Shown in pieces: positions 50,234 through 63,639 of a stretch of DNA of 64,000 nt. The stretch covers positions 6,882,001-6,946,000 of the forward strand of contig CM059584.1 of NCBI GenBank assembly GCA_030407085.1, given 5' to 3'. The DNA is from Trichopria drosophilae. Its lineage: Eukaryota; Arthropoda; Insecta; Hymenoptera; Diapriidae. Numbering within the stretch: position 1 is the first letter of the stretch; each line of letters starts with the position of its first letter. The position numbers and the translations under genes were made by a program. Below the pieces are notes generated by a model. The model was not told the DNA's origin. It did not search any database and saw only the letters and a program-made list of their open reading frames with translations.

Positions 50234-50437
50234 CTCTCTAAATTTGAATTAGTGAAAAGTGGGTTACTATTTGAAATTAGTACTAAAATTGACTAATTAT
50301 TAGTCAATTTTAACTAATTGAAAGCGTTTAATCAAATTATGTTATTCATTCACTTAGTAGAAATTAACCAATATTTAGTAAATTTTATTGTTAATTTCAA
50401 ATAGTAACCCACTTTTCACTAATTCAGATTTAGAGAG
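50234..50437. mobile_element. TA-flanked MITE (204 bp)
   Basis: The ends are inverted over about 48 bp with one clear mismatch. The left begins CTCTCTAAATTTGAATTAG and then GAAAAGTGGGTTACTATTTG; the right is the complement, ending CTAATTCAGATTTAGAGAG. The dinucleotide TA flanks both sides (50232-50233, 50438-50439), the target duplication typical of Tc1/mariner-type transposons. The interior is AT-rich and includes the palindrome TTGACTAATTATTAGTCAA. There is no coding capacity. Confidence 0.8.
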
Positions 50438-51474
50438 TACACATATGACAACAGAACTTATGGTCTTAAAATAAGAAACTAAACCCAGTTGAATATGACT
50501 AAATATTTCAGTTTACTAACTCCTATTCAGAAACTTGATCTAGTAAAGACAGCTCAAAAATCGTATATCTTTAAAATATTAGTTCAAAAAGAATTTTGAT
50601 TGTAATGAACCATACCACTGATAATGAAGTTAGTGATGGGGCAATCTCTTAAAAGTCCTTGTATTGCAATGAACTCGGAACTCAAGGTTATTTTTCACCA
50701 CATCACTTGACATTCTCGTAAATTATAGCTCGCGTGTTAATGCATCGCATTCTCTTGATAAGTGTCTACTTGGGTAAGTGGTTATTTGTGTATTTTACTC
50801 GGACAATCGATGGTATAAAGCCCATGAAAACAATTTCAATGGTTCAAGTCTCATTTCACTTATTTCCGCCAGGCGATAAAGTGAGTTGGCGCTTCCCATC
50901 ACTAGCCTCTATTTGTTTCTTTGGCAGATTTCACTCTTTGGAATGTCCGAAGTAAAATTCTCAGTCCTTTTTTTTAGTATATTTTTGAACTTTTCGAAAG
51001 AATATGTGACAATTTATGATGGGTGTAGTAAAAATTGTAAATTTTGTTTTATTGACAGTTGATTGTAATTACCAAGAGTTAAAAAAAAATAGTAAATAAA
51101 AAATGAAGGAAAGCAGAAAAGATAGTAACAACTATCAGTAGAAGAATTTAAGTGTTGGTTGATTATTTTTATTGCGAATTATAATAGTGAAGTGGGTCGT
51201 GGGTCAAGGTTTTTCTAAATTTGCTTTAAAAAAATAAATATAATGATTTTAATCGACATTTCGACCACTAGTGGGTCATTTTAAAAATTCTTGACATTAA
51301 ACCTTGACCGGCATATCCATTAAAAACAACATTAATAGTAGGATTATCACGGACATGTATAGTTTACAGAACGTTTGTATACGATTCAAAATGATAAACC
51401 GTATTATTTTTCCATGTGTTTCAAGACTTTAATCTTAATAATAAATTAGAAATAAAGAATTGAAAATTAATTAA
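50438..51474. other. AT-rich gene-free stretch
   Basis: No gene was recognised. A 73-codon frame at 50734-50955 has no splice support or domain. GGGTCAAGGTTTTT (about 51200) and AAACCTTGACC (about 51300) form a weak inverted pair. Confidence 0.4.
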
Positions 51475-52160
51475 CCCATTACGGCCTAAACGGTCAGATT
51501 TTGAGCATCAGTTTAAACGTCGATAATTTGCATATAAAAGCATTTAGAAAAATGTTACTCCCACTATTTCTGATGTAAAATTGTATGCTCTTTCAGAATC
51601 GTTGAATAAAATTTCGTTAAAATGAAAAGCAAAAAAGTTATACACTTTTTTTGTACAAAAAACTTGTTTTTTTTTAAATTTATTTTTCATTCTTTCACCT
51701 GGAAATTGCATTGGGAAACATGTCTAAGGTGAAAATATCGCATCCATGGACCGTTAGGATTAAAACATACCGCGTTCTAATTTAAATTTCAAGATGGCGA
51801 CTTCTAAAATGGCGCCCAGAAACTCAAAAAGCTTTTTAAAACTTAACAAATTTTTTTCTTGAAAACTATAGACGTTAGAGAAAATTTGCCAAGTACAAAA
51901 ATGTCTTAGAGTTGGTTAAAGAACCTTCTCAAATTTTATGAAAATGTATTGATACACTTTTTGGTTTTTTGAAAATTCAAAAAATCGAAATTTTTAAAAA
52001 AGTCATTTAAAAAATCTGAAAAAATTTGAGAAGGTTCTTTGACCAATTCTAAGATATTTTTATTCTTGGCAAATTTTCTCTTTTTTTCCAAATGCTTTTA
52101 TATGCAAATTATCGACGTTTAAACTGATGCTCAAAATGTGTCCGTTTAGGCCTTAATGGG
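51475..52160. mobile_element. piggyBac-like MITE (686 bp, TTAA target)
   Basis: TTAA lies at both borders (51471-51474 and 52161-52164), directly followed by CCCATTACGGCCTAAACGG at the left and mirrored by CCGTTTAGGCCTTAATGGG at the right. TTAA duplications and CCC-starting ends are the hallmark of piggyBac transposons. The inverted repeats extend about 80 bp with only a few mismatches. A second pair of inverted segments lies inside: GAGAAAATTTGCCAAGTAC.. (from about 51880) and its complement ending TTGGCAAATTTTCTC (about 52081), both continuing through a GAAGGTTCTTT-type block. AAGATGGCGAC/AAATGGCGCCC words sit between. No transposase is present. Confidence 0.85.
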
Positions 52161-52703
52161 TTAAAATAATTAATTAATAGAAGTAACAAAGTTAGTAAAT
52201 GCAAAGTCCTTTTTAAAGTCATTTTGATAAGTTTGTTGTTGAATAAAAGCTGTGTTTAATTTAACTTTTTATTATTAATTGTTTTATTTTTACAAAATGT
52301 ATGAATTAACTACTTTTTTCTCTGTATGTTCATTAAATTCTATTCTTATTTCAATTGTTTTTCATTGGTAGTGTAATTTAAATTTAATGCTCGTAATCAT
52401 AAATTTAAAGAGTTTTATAAGATTATTGGAAGTTATTAGAATAAAAGGTCAAAATAAGTATGAAGCAAAATTGAAAATAATAAAAATATTTAAAATTTCA
52501 TTTTTTTTATACTTCGTTAAATACTCCCCGAGATAACATTTTTTTTACGAAACGCAACATTTTTATCTTGCATGAAATGACACTTTGCTCGCTTATTTTT
52601 CAATTGTTTTTTCTAAGTGTATCATTTCTTTTTATCCTGGACAAAAGTGTCCGTGGAAAAATCAACACCATTACAGAGTAGAATAAGACATATCTACCAT
52701 TCT
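52161..52703. other. AT-rich gene-free stretch
   Basis: Nothing recognised. Confidence 0.4.
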
Positions 52704-52781
52704 TAGTTAATTTTACTATCTAAATAGTGATCTCGACAAATTAGTTTGTCAAGACCACTAATTAAATAGTAAAATAAACTA
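52704..52781. repeat. 78-bp near-perfect hairpin
   Basis: Arms of 37 bp (52704-52740 and 52745-52781) pair at about 32 positions around a 4-base loop; the centre reads CGACAAATTAGTTTGTCAAG. The outer word TAGTTAATTTTACTA recurs elsewhere (for example TTAGTTAGTAAAATTAACTA at 47626), which favours a tiny palindromic MITE over a microRNA precursor. Confidence 0.6.
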
Positions 52782-55700
52782 AAAAAGGAGCACTTCTATT
52801 TAAATAAAACTATTAATGTAAAACTAACTATTTCTTTTTTTCTGTGTACGTATCTTCACAAATCAAAAGAACTTAAACCTAAAACCTAAATAGTAAACAT
52901 TTATATATAATATAAATAATGTTGAGCCTCATATAGTTAATATTTCCAAAATGATAACAGACTAACTGAATGGCAATGTCCTAGCATACATTTTTCAAAA
53001 AATTGTACTAATACTTTAAATTTCCTGCAGTTACCTTTAAAACCACTTATTATTTAATCTCCTGTGGTCAATATTTCGCACATGGTCTTTCAAAAATCTT
53101 CTTATATTAAGAATTCCGTAAGAATTTGTAGTTTTTCAACAAACCATTAGATAAAAATACTTCAGAAAAAATTAAATATTTTTGTAGTATTTTATATCCA
53201 TATACCTATGGTACTGCACAGAAACAGGATTTGAAATGAAATTTGTTTGTTTCATAACAGATTTTTGTTAAAAACGCATTTACTTAGGTGTTTAGTCGTT
53301 TCCATTAAAAAAACAAGTGAGCAAAGTGGCTATTTCATGAAAGAACAAAATTTCGCATTTCTCGCTTTCGTATTGTCTGTTCTTTATTTTAATTCAAGTC
53401 TAAATTCAGCGTTTCATCTTTACATTCAGTTTAGATCAGGAATCCTGAACTTTATCTGTTAATCTTAGAAATTTTAATTTACCACTAACCAATTTTTCAA
53501 TTATTACGCTCAAATGATCAAGTTTAGTTAGACAGACAAGACCTTCATTCTTACTCCTTATCATAATTATATTAAACCCTTAATTAATTGTCTAAACGTA
53601 AAAAAAGTTCGTCTTGGGAGATAAATACAATTCCTGAAATTTGTTTTTAATATACGTCAGTAATTTTAATAACAAAAAAGAATGAAAATTTACAAGGGGA
53701 AATTTAAGAACCTAGATGTGCATTTTACGTGAAGATATTTGTTCGATTTCAGGCCTTATGATTTTCATGCGCATGTTAGCGCGAGTATATCTTGTTCATC
53801 GGAAATGTAATTTTGCGCAAAAACGAAGTTATTATCTCCATAAATTTTTATTCAGCATAATTTTGCAACACAGAATGTCAAAAATTCTTTCCAAAACATA
53901 TTAATTACAGATATGCCCTCTACACACACATTTTCATTTTTATTTTTGCGATTTATATTTTGAATGGACCATGGCTAAATGATTATTTTGAAAATTAAGT
54001 TTTTCTTTCATCGCTTAATATGACTTTGATTTAGTAAATTTAGTCATTAACAATATTTTGAAATTATGTTGGCGTATTTCCTTTACTATCCAAGTTTACC
54101 AATCGGTATACTTTAGTCAAAATTAATTATTGATTATCAAATTTTTTATTCTAGAATTGTTACTAGTTTCTTATTATGACATATTTCCATTTTTAAAACT
54201 CATATTTGGGAGAATGCAGTTAATTATACACGCAAATATCAAACTTCCGAGACAAGGAAAAACATCTCGGAAATTAGGTTTACTTATCCTACTTACAGGA
54301 AGACATATGTACGTACTAAACATCGAAAGTGAAAAGTAAATGTATGTAATTTATTTGATTATTTATTAAAAATAGAGTCGATGCAAATATATTGCGTAAC
54401 TTGGTTGGGTAATCCAAGTACCGACCTGGTTGAAATGTACAATAAAAAGTGTTATTTCAACTTTCCAGAAATGCAAAATTTCATATATTAGAAGTTAAGT
54501 AATATATATACATGCATAAGTGTATTTCAACTAAAGTGATTTAATTGCGGAAAACGAATGATTAATTCGCTTAATGATAAAGTGTGCAAATCTAACGATA
54601 CGTGCAGAAACCGTAATATTTCTTTTGAACCAAAAGCTATGCGTGTACTAAACCTCTTAGACGTCACTTGTGTATGTAGTAAATAAAATACATTGATGTT
54701 AATAACTACCTAAATATAGTAAGTTATTAATGAATTAAATTTATATTTTTTTTTATATTTGAATATATTTTTATATTATATTTTACAATTATAGCATTAA
54801 TTTCATTTATGCATCATTTTTCATTTTAGGGCATATCCCTTCCGTGTACATATTTGTAAATGCGAATGAAACTACATAATACAAAATAATGCAAATAATA
54901 CAAATAATAAAACACACTTTTAATAAATGAGATTATTTTACCATTTTATTTATTTTTGAAACTAAGTACATCATTATTGAATTAAAAATTAAATTTATAT
55001 AATATGAGATAAGTAAATTGAAGTATGGATAATTTTTAAAAATACCAAAAAACAATTTACTTTTACTAAAAACAAGTATAAGTAACCGGAATGTAGCCAC
55101 AAGTAAAATTAATAGTGAAAATAATAAATAAATAATATTTATCACAAGTTTGTTCTTGTCCCAACAGACCAGTAATACGAAATAATTGAAACTAATTAAG
55201 ACATTATTTCTTGACCCTATTCAAAATGTTTCAATCTGTAGCGAGATATAAAAGGTTACGAAAAACAGAGTAAAAAAACGTAAGAAATTAATTATATTAA
55301 CAGGAAAAATAGTCGAAATTATTAACAGTTTAATGCAAACCTCAAATTTAATTAAAAAAAAATAAATTAAAAAATAAAAAAAAAAAGAGTATCGATTATT
55401 ATGAGAAAGGTAATAATAATAATACAGATAATATAATGTTTTTATTATTTTAAATCTGAAATAGTTTTGTTGGTGCAGAAGACGTAAAATGGTAATTTTA
55501 CCTAACCTAACCCATCCTAACCTAACCTAAAATGACCATATTATGCCTACTGCATCAAATAATAATGTTTGAATCTCAGGCGTAGAATTAAGATTTCGGT
55601 TTTTTCTATGATGTTCACAAGCTTAAAAGCGTATTATTTGCATACAAAATTAACAAAAGTATATATTAATCAGAACAATTTATGTACACAAATTACGATA

Positions 55701-55936
55701 ACAGTTTTTGTATTTACTTTTAATTTATTCGTTACTTGTAATCAAAAAAATTACAAATTGAATCGAAACTAATAAACCCAGAAAACCGTAAATATGGATC
55801 AGTTTTTTTAAATAATAGCTTTTTGGTGGTTAACATCATGATCAAAAGGTCAAATAAAAAGTTTTTAATTTTTGTCTACTGACTCTCTAACGAAAACTTG
55901 TTTTACATTAATTATTTTTATAACGATTAAGAAAAT
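52782..55936. other. AT-rich gene-free stretch with small tandem repeats
   Basis: No gene was recognised. AATAATACAAATAATA-type minisatellite lies at about 54872-54911. CCTAA-rich sequence lies at 55501-55530 (separate entry). Frames at 53247, 53716 and 54130 lack paired splice sites. Confidence 0.4.
55501..55530. repeat. Interstitial telomere-like (CCTAA)n run
   Basis: CCTAACCTAA, then CCCAT, then CCTAACCTAACCTAA: five CCTAA pentamers, one interruption. CCTAA is the complement of the TTAGG telomere repeat of most insects. On the left is GACGTAAAATGGTAATTTTA and on the right AATGACCATATTATGCC, parts of the GGGCGTAAAATGACC-type palindrome, as if the run sat inside a copy of that motif. Confidence 0.6.
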
Positions 55937-56246
55937 CGGGTGCACCTCAAAACCCCGACATTAAAAATTCGGACATTTCAAACTGTACATATTCTGAAAA
56001 TGTAATTAATGATTGATTTACTGCTTGATAAAAAAACCCGGGGGGTCAAATTGATTTGACCTTCAAGTGACCTACAAAATTAATCAACATTAATAAACAT
56101 TTTTTACTATGAAGTGACTTTACAGTGAGGTCTCAAGGACGGCGACACGAGATCGGAAGTCTCTGTATGTATTTTGAAATAGCGGGTTTTTAAATATCTG
56201 GTTTTTGAAGAGTCAGTTTTGTGATTTGTTTGGTTTTTGAGCACCC
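55937..56246. mobile_element. Small GGGTGC-ended element with 7-bp target duplication
   Basis: The left end CGGGTGCACCTCAAAACC and the right end, reversed, GGGTGCTCAAAAACC are related to the ends of the element at 42573. AGAAAAT occurs immediately outside both ends (55930-55936 and 56247-56253), which reads as a 7-bp (possibly 8-bp) target duplication. The terminal inverted repeat is short and degenerate. No protein is encoded. The class is uncertain; an 8-bp-target hAT-like origin is one option. Confidence 0.6.
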
Positions 56247-56439
56247 AGAAAATGCATATTGATATAATAATTTATTTTTCTGTTAATTTACTTCTTCCAT
56301 TGAGAACAACAAAAGATTTTACACGAAGAGAAATGGATGTTACCGGGTAACATCAGTATGTTATCGGATACAATATTTTTCTCTTTAGGTAGATACATAA
56401 ACCCAACAATGTATTTGCCCAGATAGAACGAAGATAGAG
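56247..56439. other. AT-rich flank
   Basis: Nothing coding. TATTTTTCTCTTTAG followed by GTAGAT at about 56376-56395 looks like an acceptor fused to a weak donor, but the donor is poor. Confidence 0.3.
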
Positions 56440-56770
56440 TGCAATTGCATCACTATGATACATAGATAAAACAATACACCGGAGCTGGACCGAGGCGTGA
56501 TTAATAATTTATACACGCATGTAATTAATAATTAGCAAATACCTTTACACCCAAAGTTATGCGTGTCTACCGGGCAACTAGCGACAATGGCAAGCCTAGA
56601 CGTTCTGCTAACCTAATTACATATAGCCGCATTTGAATACTGCGGAGTATAGTTTCGAGAAAGAACGTGAGGTGCAAGCCAACATGGCCAGTACGTGCCT
56701 CATTCAAGACACATCTGATACCAACGCCAAGCAATATCGGTTATGTTCCAGGAAAGAATTGACCACATAA
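56440..56770 (+). other. G+C-richer island with a short coding-like frame
   Basis: A non-repetitive island of raised G+C. On the + strand a frame is open from 56627 to the stop at 56768-56770 (47 codons), with an ATG at 56684 starting MASTCLIQDTSDTNAKQ. Its composition is more protein-like than that of most frames here, but no acceptor, donor or domain was found. It could be an unrecognised exon, a small peptide or a regulatory element. Confidence 0.2.
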
Positions 56771-58100
56771 AAAAAATGTTGCGAAATATTTTTAGCTATT
56801 GTTATAATAGATGTGACGATATTCATATTCTGAAAACGTCTACTAGTTGTTTTGCAATGAGATGTGGTGCAAGATATTTCCATTTTTCAATGCAAAAGAA
56901 AAGAATGGATTTGTTAAATTCGATTTATAAAACGTTTCACGTTTTCATGGATGTTCAATCTGATTTTGTTTCGTGTAAAATCTGGTTGTTAGAGCAACTA
57001 ATAAGGTGACAGCTACGGTATGACGGTTAAAGACAGTTAATATGTATGTGCTAACTTCTTAGTTAACACAGCGTAGAATGAGAATTAATTGTTTGTAAAA
57101 TAATCATTGCCATTTCTTTGTAAAAATGTACACTGATAGAAATTGTATAAAAATTTTTATTATTATATTAAATATGTCCTAACTTTTTATAAAAATGTCC
57201 TATATGGATAAGAAAATTTACTAAAATAATAGTAAAAATTAACAAGATTTCGGGTTTGTGCTCTGATTCTTAGTCAAAATATCAAAAAACTGTTATGCAA
57301 TTTCTCTCATTGTATATTTTCATCTCTTAGCGAAACGTCGTATCTTTGAGGGTGGTCATTCACTCATTAATAATAGTGTCATTGAGTACAATCTCATGTC
57401 CAGTAATTTAATGACTTATCACACCAATTCTTAATTGTTTTTCCCCGTTATTTTGGAATTTGGAAAAATAGTTCATGAAAGTAGTTTCTAAAGTAATAAA
57501 TTGCTTTAATAAGTATGACTTGGTTTTTTAAATTAAAAAACACACAGAACTGTATTTTGAACAGTTTCTTTTCTTACTACTTTTTATTATATACTTATTT
57601 TTTATTACTGTATTTCATAAAAATAAAATCGAATATACCTGATGAAAATTTCATGTTGTTTCTGAATATCGCCTCAGAATTAAACTAAAATGAATGGTTA
57701 AAAAGTAATACACAATTTATTGAAGAAAAATTAAATTTTTTCTATGGAAAGTAATTTTATATCTAAGAATAAAATTGGTAAAATACACATTATTCTGGAC
57801 CTAGCAAAGTGTTTTCGAGTCTGGAATATAACATTTAAAATGGCGTTCGAATTAAAAATTTCATAAAAATGATCAGGGTGCACTAATAAAAAGATTATGA
57901 GCTTTGTCAAAAGAACAAAAACAAACAGAACAAGAAGATTAAAATGTCCTGAGATTTATTTCATGAATACATTGGTTTTTTTAATATTTTTATGTTGATA
58001 TTTTGACAAATTATGTATTTGGATGGACGAAAATAGCTGAAAAACTTTAGTATATTCTCAGTTGTAATATAATATGTTAAGTTTTATACATATACATATT
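56771..58100. other. AT-rich gene-free stretch
   Basis: No gene was recognised. TTTAAAATGGCGTTC near 57836 and CAGGGTGCAC at 57875 echo words of the mobile elements above and may mark a decayed copy. Confidence 0.35.
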
Positions 58101-58959
<859 letters not shown>

Positions 58960-59720
58960 ATTTTCTTGCGTAGTACAAAGTAGGCGTGTCCCCTTTAGCG
59001 AACTTCGACAATCGTTGTCTTTTTGTTAACTGCTAGCGTTGGACTAGTCGCGATTGAATTCAGCACTCGGGTACAGCAGGTGCGGTCGGTAGATAAGACC
59101 TGCGATAGTATCATCGGTACTATGAGGTCGAATATCGACTTTCTATTTAATCCACGATAAAACGCGTATCCGCGTGATGATCGCCTACATATTAATTGCA
59201 ACGTCCGCAAAATATTGCAACGCATATCCGGGCGTATCCTCTGATAAAAAGGAAAAATATATCCGGCGGCTGCGTGTCGTGAATCCCGATTGGCGGATTT
59301 CAAAATCGATTGCGAAATGCGGAATCGGCACAAGGCGGTTATGCTCGTTAGTCCGGGGCTGCGTAACTTTCCTTGGCGATTCGGGCGCGAGAACCTATGA
59401 GACGCATATGAATACATAAGGCGATGAAAAGAAAACGATAACTTGCGAAACGGCGAAATGCCGTACGGCAAAACGCCGGACGGCCCGTGAGAATTCTCGA
59501 ATCGCGGAACTGACCCGCAACATGTGACCTACCTAAAGTTCTTCCAAGACATTTTCATTTTTACGCGCCTTTAATGAAGTCGTTGTAATAGACGGTCACT
59601 TTTTTACTGCCTAGGTTTTTCCGACTTTTATGCGAGTTAGTACGCGATAGTGCACCGTGGCCGTTTTATTGCCGTTTTTCGATTCATGAGCAACTCGTTG
59701 TCGCGCTCCAGATATGTACG
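58960..59720. promoter_or_regulatory. Large G+C-rich island, candidate regulatory element
   Basis: About 0.75 kb with raised G+C. It has TTTTATGCG and GTTTTATTGCC words, which fit posterior-Hox/Cdx-type sites. Frames are open on both strands (158 codons on the minus strand at 58995-59471; 81 codons on the + strand), with no domain and no splice pairs, which argues for composition rather than coding. Confidence 0.3.
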
Positions 59721-60382
59721 GTTTATGCAAATTGACATACTGCTAGATGTTATGTCTTTTTTTATGTATATAAGATGCAAAACGCAGTGAAAAGTGTCGA
59801 CGAAAAAGAATAATTTATTCTAAATCCCTTGCGAAGAGAGTCGTGTTTGTTTAATCGTCCTAACTAAGAACTCTCGTATAATAAGATGGATGAAAAAATG
59901 TATCTGTTAATTTCATTCCAGTTTTCTAGGTTATGTTGATGTTAAGGAGTAACTACTTAGAATACGGAAAGGATTTTCACAATTTCTTTTCGAAATATTA
60001 ATGAGCTTTTATTGCTTTTATTGTTCCGTGGTATTATCATACAGAATACTCGTACACGGTCAGGTACCGTTCAAATGTAACTGCAGAAAAAAATGTGGCT
60101 TCACTTTCTTTTTCAAAAACTTGAAGACGTTGGGCCAATTCCTGACTACTTGCTCTCATATTTAAACAAAACCAATCACCTCGTTTACAGAAATGTTTTT
60201 TTTTTTAATTAATGACAATCATTATTGTTAAATTTTTTTTATTTTGAAGCTGATATAGTATTTATACTAATATATCAGTATTTTGCTACTAATAATGCTA
60301 ATTATATAATAATATAAACAACATAGTATTTATGTAACTCGTTCTAGAGTTAAAAATTAATATAAGTTCCTCAATTTGATAT
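59721..60382. other. AT-rich gene-free stretch
   Basis: Nothing recognised. Confidence 0.4.
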
Positions 60383-60676
60383 CACAGGACCACAAACAAA
60401 ATTCTTTTGGGCCAATTTGACCCATCACATCAGGATTTTAAGGTATCTGATCCGAAAAATATGAAAAAATAACCTTTTTGATAATTTGAGGTTATGATAT
60501 GTGAAATATCCCGAGTAGAAATTTGGTCAGGTCCTGATCAGGGCCCTAATAAATGTCTACTCTGGATGTGACATGATGCATCAAACTGGACAACGAATTC
60601 GTTTTGAGCCACCAAATATTTATAAGAGCCTGTGATTAATATTATATCCAAACAAGAAATTTTGTGTGGTCCTGTC
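60383..60676. mobile_element. Short PIF/Harbinger-like MITE (294 bp)
   Basis: The left end CACAGGACCACAAACAAAA and the right end, reversed, GACAGGACCACACAAAA form an inverted pair of about 25 bp, closely resembling the CACCGGACCACAAAA end of the element at 3949. TAT flanks both sides (60380-60382 and 60677-60679), a 3-bp duplication that is not the canonical TWA. The interior contains TTTGGGCCAATTTGACCC and no coding frame. Confidence 0.6.
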
Positions 60677-63639
60677 TATTTAATGTAATTCAATAAAGGT
60701 TTAATTAAATTTCTAAAAACAAACCTCCTAACTCAACAAAATTAACCTCCTTAATTTAATTTCCTTCTTTGATATTTAATAATCAATATTATTTGTAACT
60801 TAAGAGTTAACTTTTCTTGAGTGGAGAGGCCCATTGGATTAGGTCAGAGGATTAGTAATGATTGATTGTTTCTGAAATAAAGAAATGAGAAACATCTCTC
60901 TAGATTCTGCAGAAAATTTGAGTAAAATTTCCAGTTTCTTTCTTGAGTTTACCAACAGTACCATTTTGCTATTATGAAATCATTTTTTTAAAAATATTCT
61001 ACACCATAAACGATTAAGAAAATACCTTAGGGTGGCCATTTGATGCCCTTAAATTAGTTTTCAAATATAGCAAAGATTGAATTTTAAAACTGCGGCACAC
61101 AATATGGTGACTAGCCACAATTTTTGCCCGATTTTTTATTTCTTAAAAAATAACAATATCTATTGATATATTTATTCTAAAATGTGAAGTAAGTATCATC
61201 TTTCAAATTTTTACTAAAGTTATTTGCGATCAAAAAAAATTGCAAATGCGTAAAATTAGTTAAAATAGGAATTATCTCTGTTTATATATTTACGTTATTT
61301 ACTTTTTTTATCATAAATAGGTAATTTTATGGAACATTTTGTTGATGACAAATGGTTTAGAATGAGCCAAGAAATAAGGGTAAATCTTACCAGAATTTGT
61401 AGCAATATTTTTTGAGCAATTTAAAACACTTTTTGTTGTATAAAGTTTTTGCATACCAGTTAGTGTAAAATATCATGACAGTTTACCCGGTAACTTCACC
61501 ATTTTCACAGCCATTTTCGATTGACATTCTTGAAATTCTGTTTTATAGAAATATATAACTTAAAATAAAGCAGCTTTCGAACGAAAATAATTAAAAAATC
61601 AAATTATACCATTTCTTGAAATCTAAAAATTCCTGGGACTTTTTAAATTTTACTTGGATTTTAACTGTTACTAATCAACAGAGCACATACTAAAATGTTT
61701 TAATATATTGTTTGTTTATTTTTTTAACATGACTCGAAGTATGCAAAAACTACAATTGTTAACGTTAAATTACTAATTTATTTTTTCTTCTTTTAAAATA
61801 AATGTTTTTGTTGTTTTCGAAGTGCTAATCTTAATTAACAATATTTGTGTAATTCAAGTCAAAAATGTCGAGTAAACTAGTTCATTGAAAGAACACTTCG
61901 TTAACGATACTTTTTTCAGCATATTAAAAACTACTAATTAATATCCAATAATTCGATGTATTCATCGGATTTCATTCATTTCAAAATTTGATAAATAAAA
62001 TTATCGAATAAGTCAAATAACAGTGTTATCAAAATATATTGTAAAATTACTAATTCTCTAGAAATATTAGAACAATTTAATAAAGGACTAGTTAAACCAT
62101 AGTACTAATTAATTCACAATTTCAAAACTAAGAAACAAGAGAATACTAATAATAAAGTGTTTTTCAAACAGGATATTATGAAAATGTGATAAATTAGTTA
62201 AAAAGTTTTTTGAAAATATTTAAAAATTAATATATAAAATTGTTTACATTCGGAGAATTAAAATAGTCTAAAGTATAAATATCAGGGGACTAAACAACGT
62301 TCCAATGTAGAAGAATTGCATTTATCATTAAGACTTTCGAAAAAATGGAATGAACACAAACGAAGCCTAGATAATAATTTAATTTTACTGTACGTATTAG
62401 ACTTAAATATCACTAATCATAGACGACTAAACCAAATTCGGAGCTAAAATTTCAATTGATAGATTTTTTCCTGTTGAGTTTTTTGTCCAGATGATGAGAC
62501 ATAATTAATTTTTCAAAATCTTTAGATCCAATTATGGAAGATCTAATTGAATTTCTAAAAAAACGTTTTCAACGTTATTAAATCACAACAAATAAATATC
62601 AACAATTTCAATTTCTCTACTAATATAACATTAAAAAATAAAAAAATTATAATTTATGCTAGCGTAAGTTTTACAGAAAGAAAATTAGACCGTTTCTCGT
62701 TAAAAGTTACAGTTACTAAAAGCACATTTACTGGATAATTTCGACCAGAAAACCAATTAAAAATAATTGATAGCACTATAAATACGATGAAATCGGCTAC
62801 TTAGATTTGCCGATTTGTTTTATTGCGACAATCACCGATGCTTTGAAAGGAACTCCCAGATAACGCAATACAATGAAATCTGATCAGTTGGATTATTGCT
62901 GCAAATTGATCTAAATGTCAAACAGGTTTAGTAAGGTACTGGACAAAAGTCTAATACGGAGAAATGTTTAGGTCATAACGTCTATGTTAGAATGCTGAAT
63001 CCGTGTTAATCAAGTAAATTAATTTTGCACGTTTATTTTAAAGTCACATTTATATCACTTTGATATAAAGAGATAATTAATTTAAAAGTTTTGCTAAAAC
63101 GATAAGGCAAAACATTATTGTGTAAAATAGTAAGTGATTTGCACAAATGAAATGTAATTTACTTTCTTATTCAGAGTTTGTTTAAAAAAAAAGGCAAATT
63201 TGAGTAACGAAAATTGTAACAAAAAAAAGCAAAGTACAACGAAAAGTATTTCAGTATTTGTTAAAAGTTTAATAACCTAAATTAATTAAAAATGTACACT
63301 TTAAAGACTTGAAGAAAGTTGCATAAAATTAAACTATAACATGAGCGCTACGAAGCAGATTTATTATTCGTGTTCCTGGAATATTTTCTATAGATTTCAC
63401 AATTTATGATTACAATAACCAGATACATATGAAACTTCACCAACCGTAACTTTGAGGAACGGATGCTTAATCAATGTTCTCAGAAATATTAAAACTTAAT
63501 TTTAACGATTGAACTTCTTACACATGCGTATACGCGTAGAAAGTACAAAAAAATACTACCAGAAGAAATAGAGAAACGAATGTTAAACTAACAGGTTGGC
63601 CTCCTTAAACTCTTCGTTTTGCAAATTCGTTTAAATTCT
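60677..63639. other. AT-rich gene-free stretch
   Basis: No gene or clear repeat was recognised on either strand. Confidence 0.4.

Noticed and set aside
56376..56395. Ratchet site (CTCTTTAG-GTAGAT)
   Set aside because: Good acceptor half, but the donor lacks the key +4 to +6 match.
58995..59471. 158-codon minus-strand frame
   Set aside because: The opposite strand is also open; no domain or splice structure.
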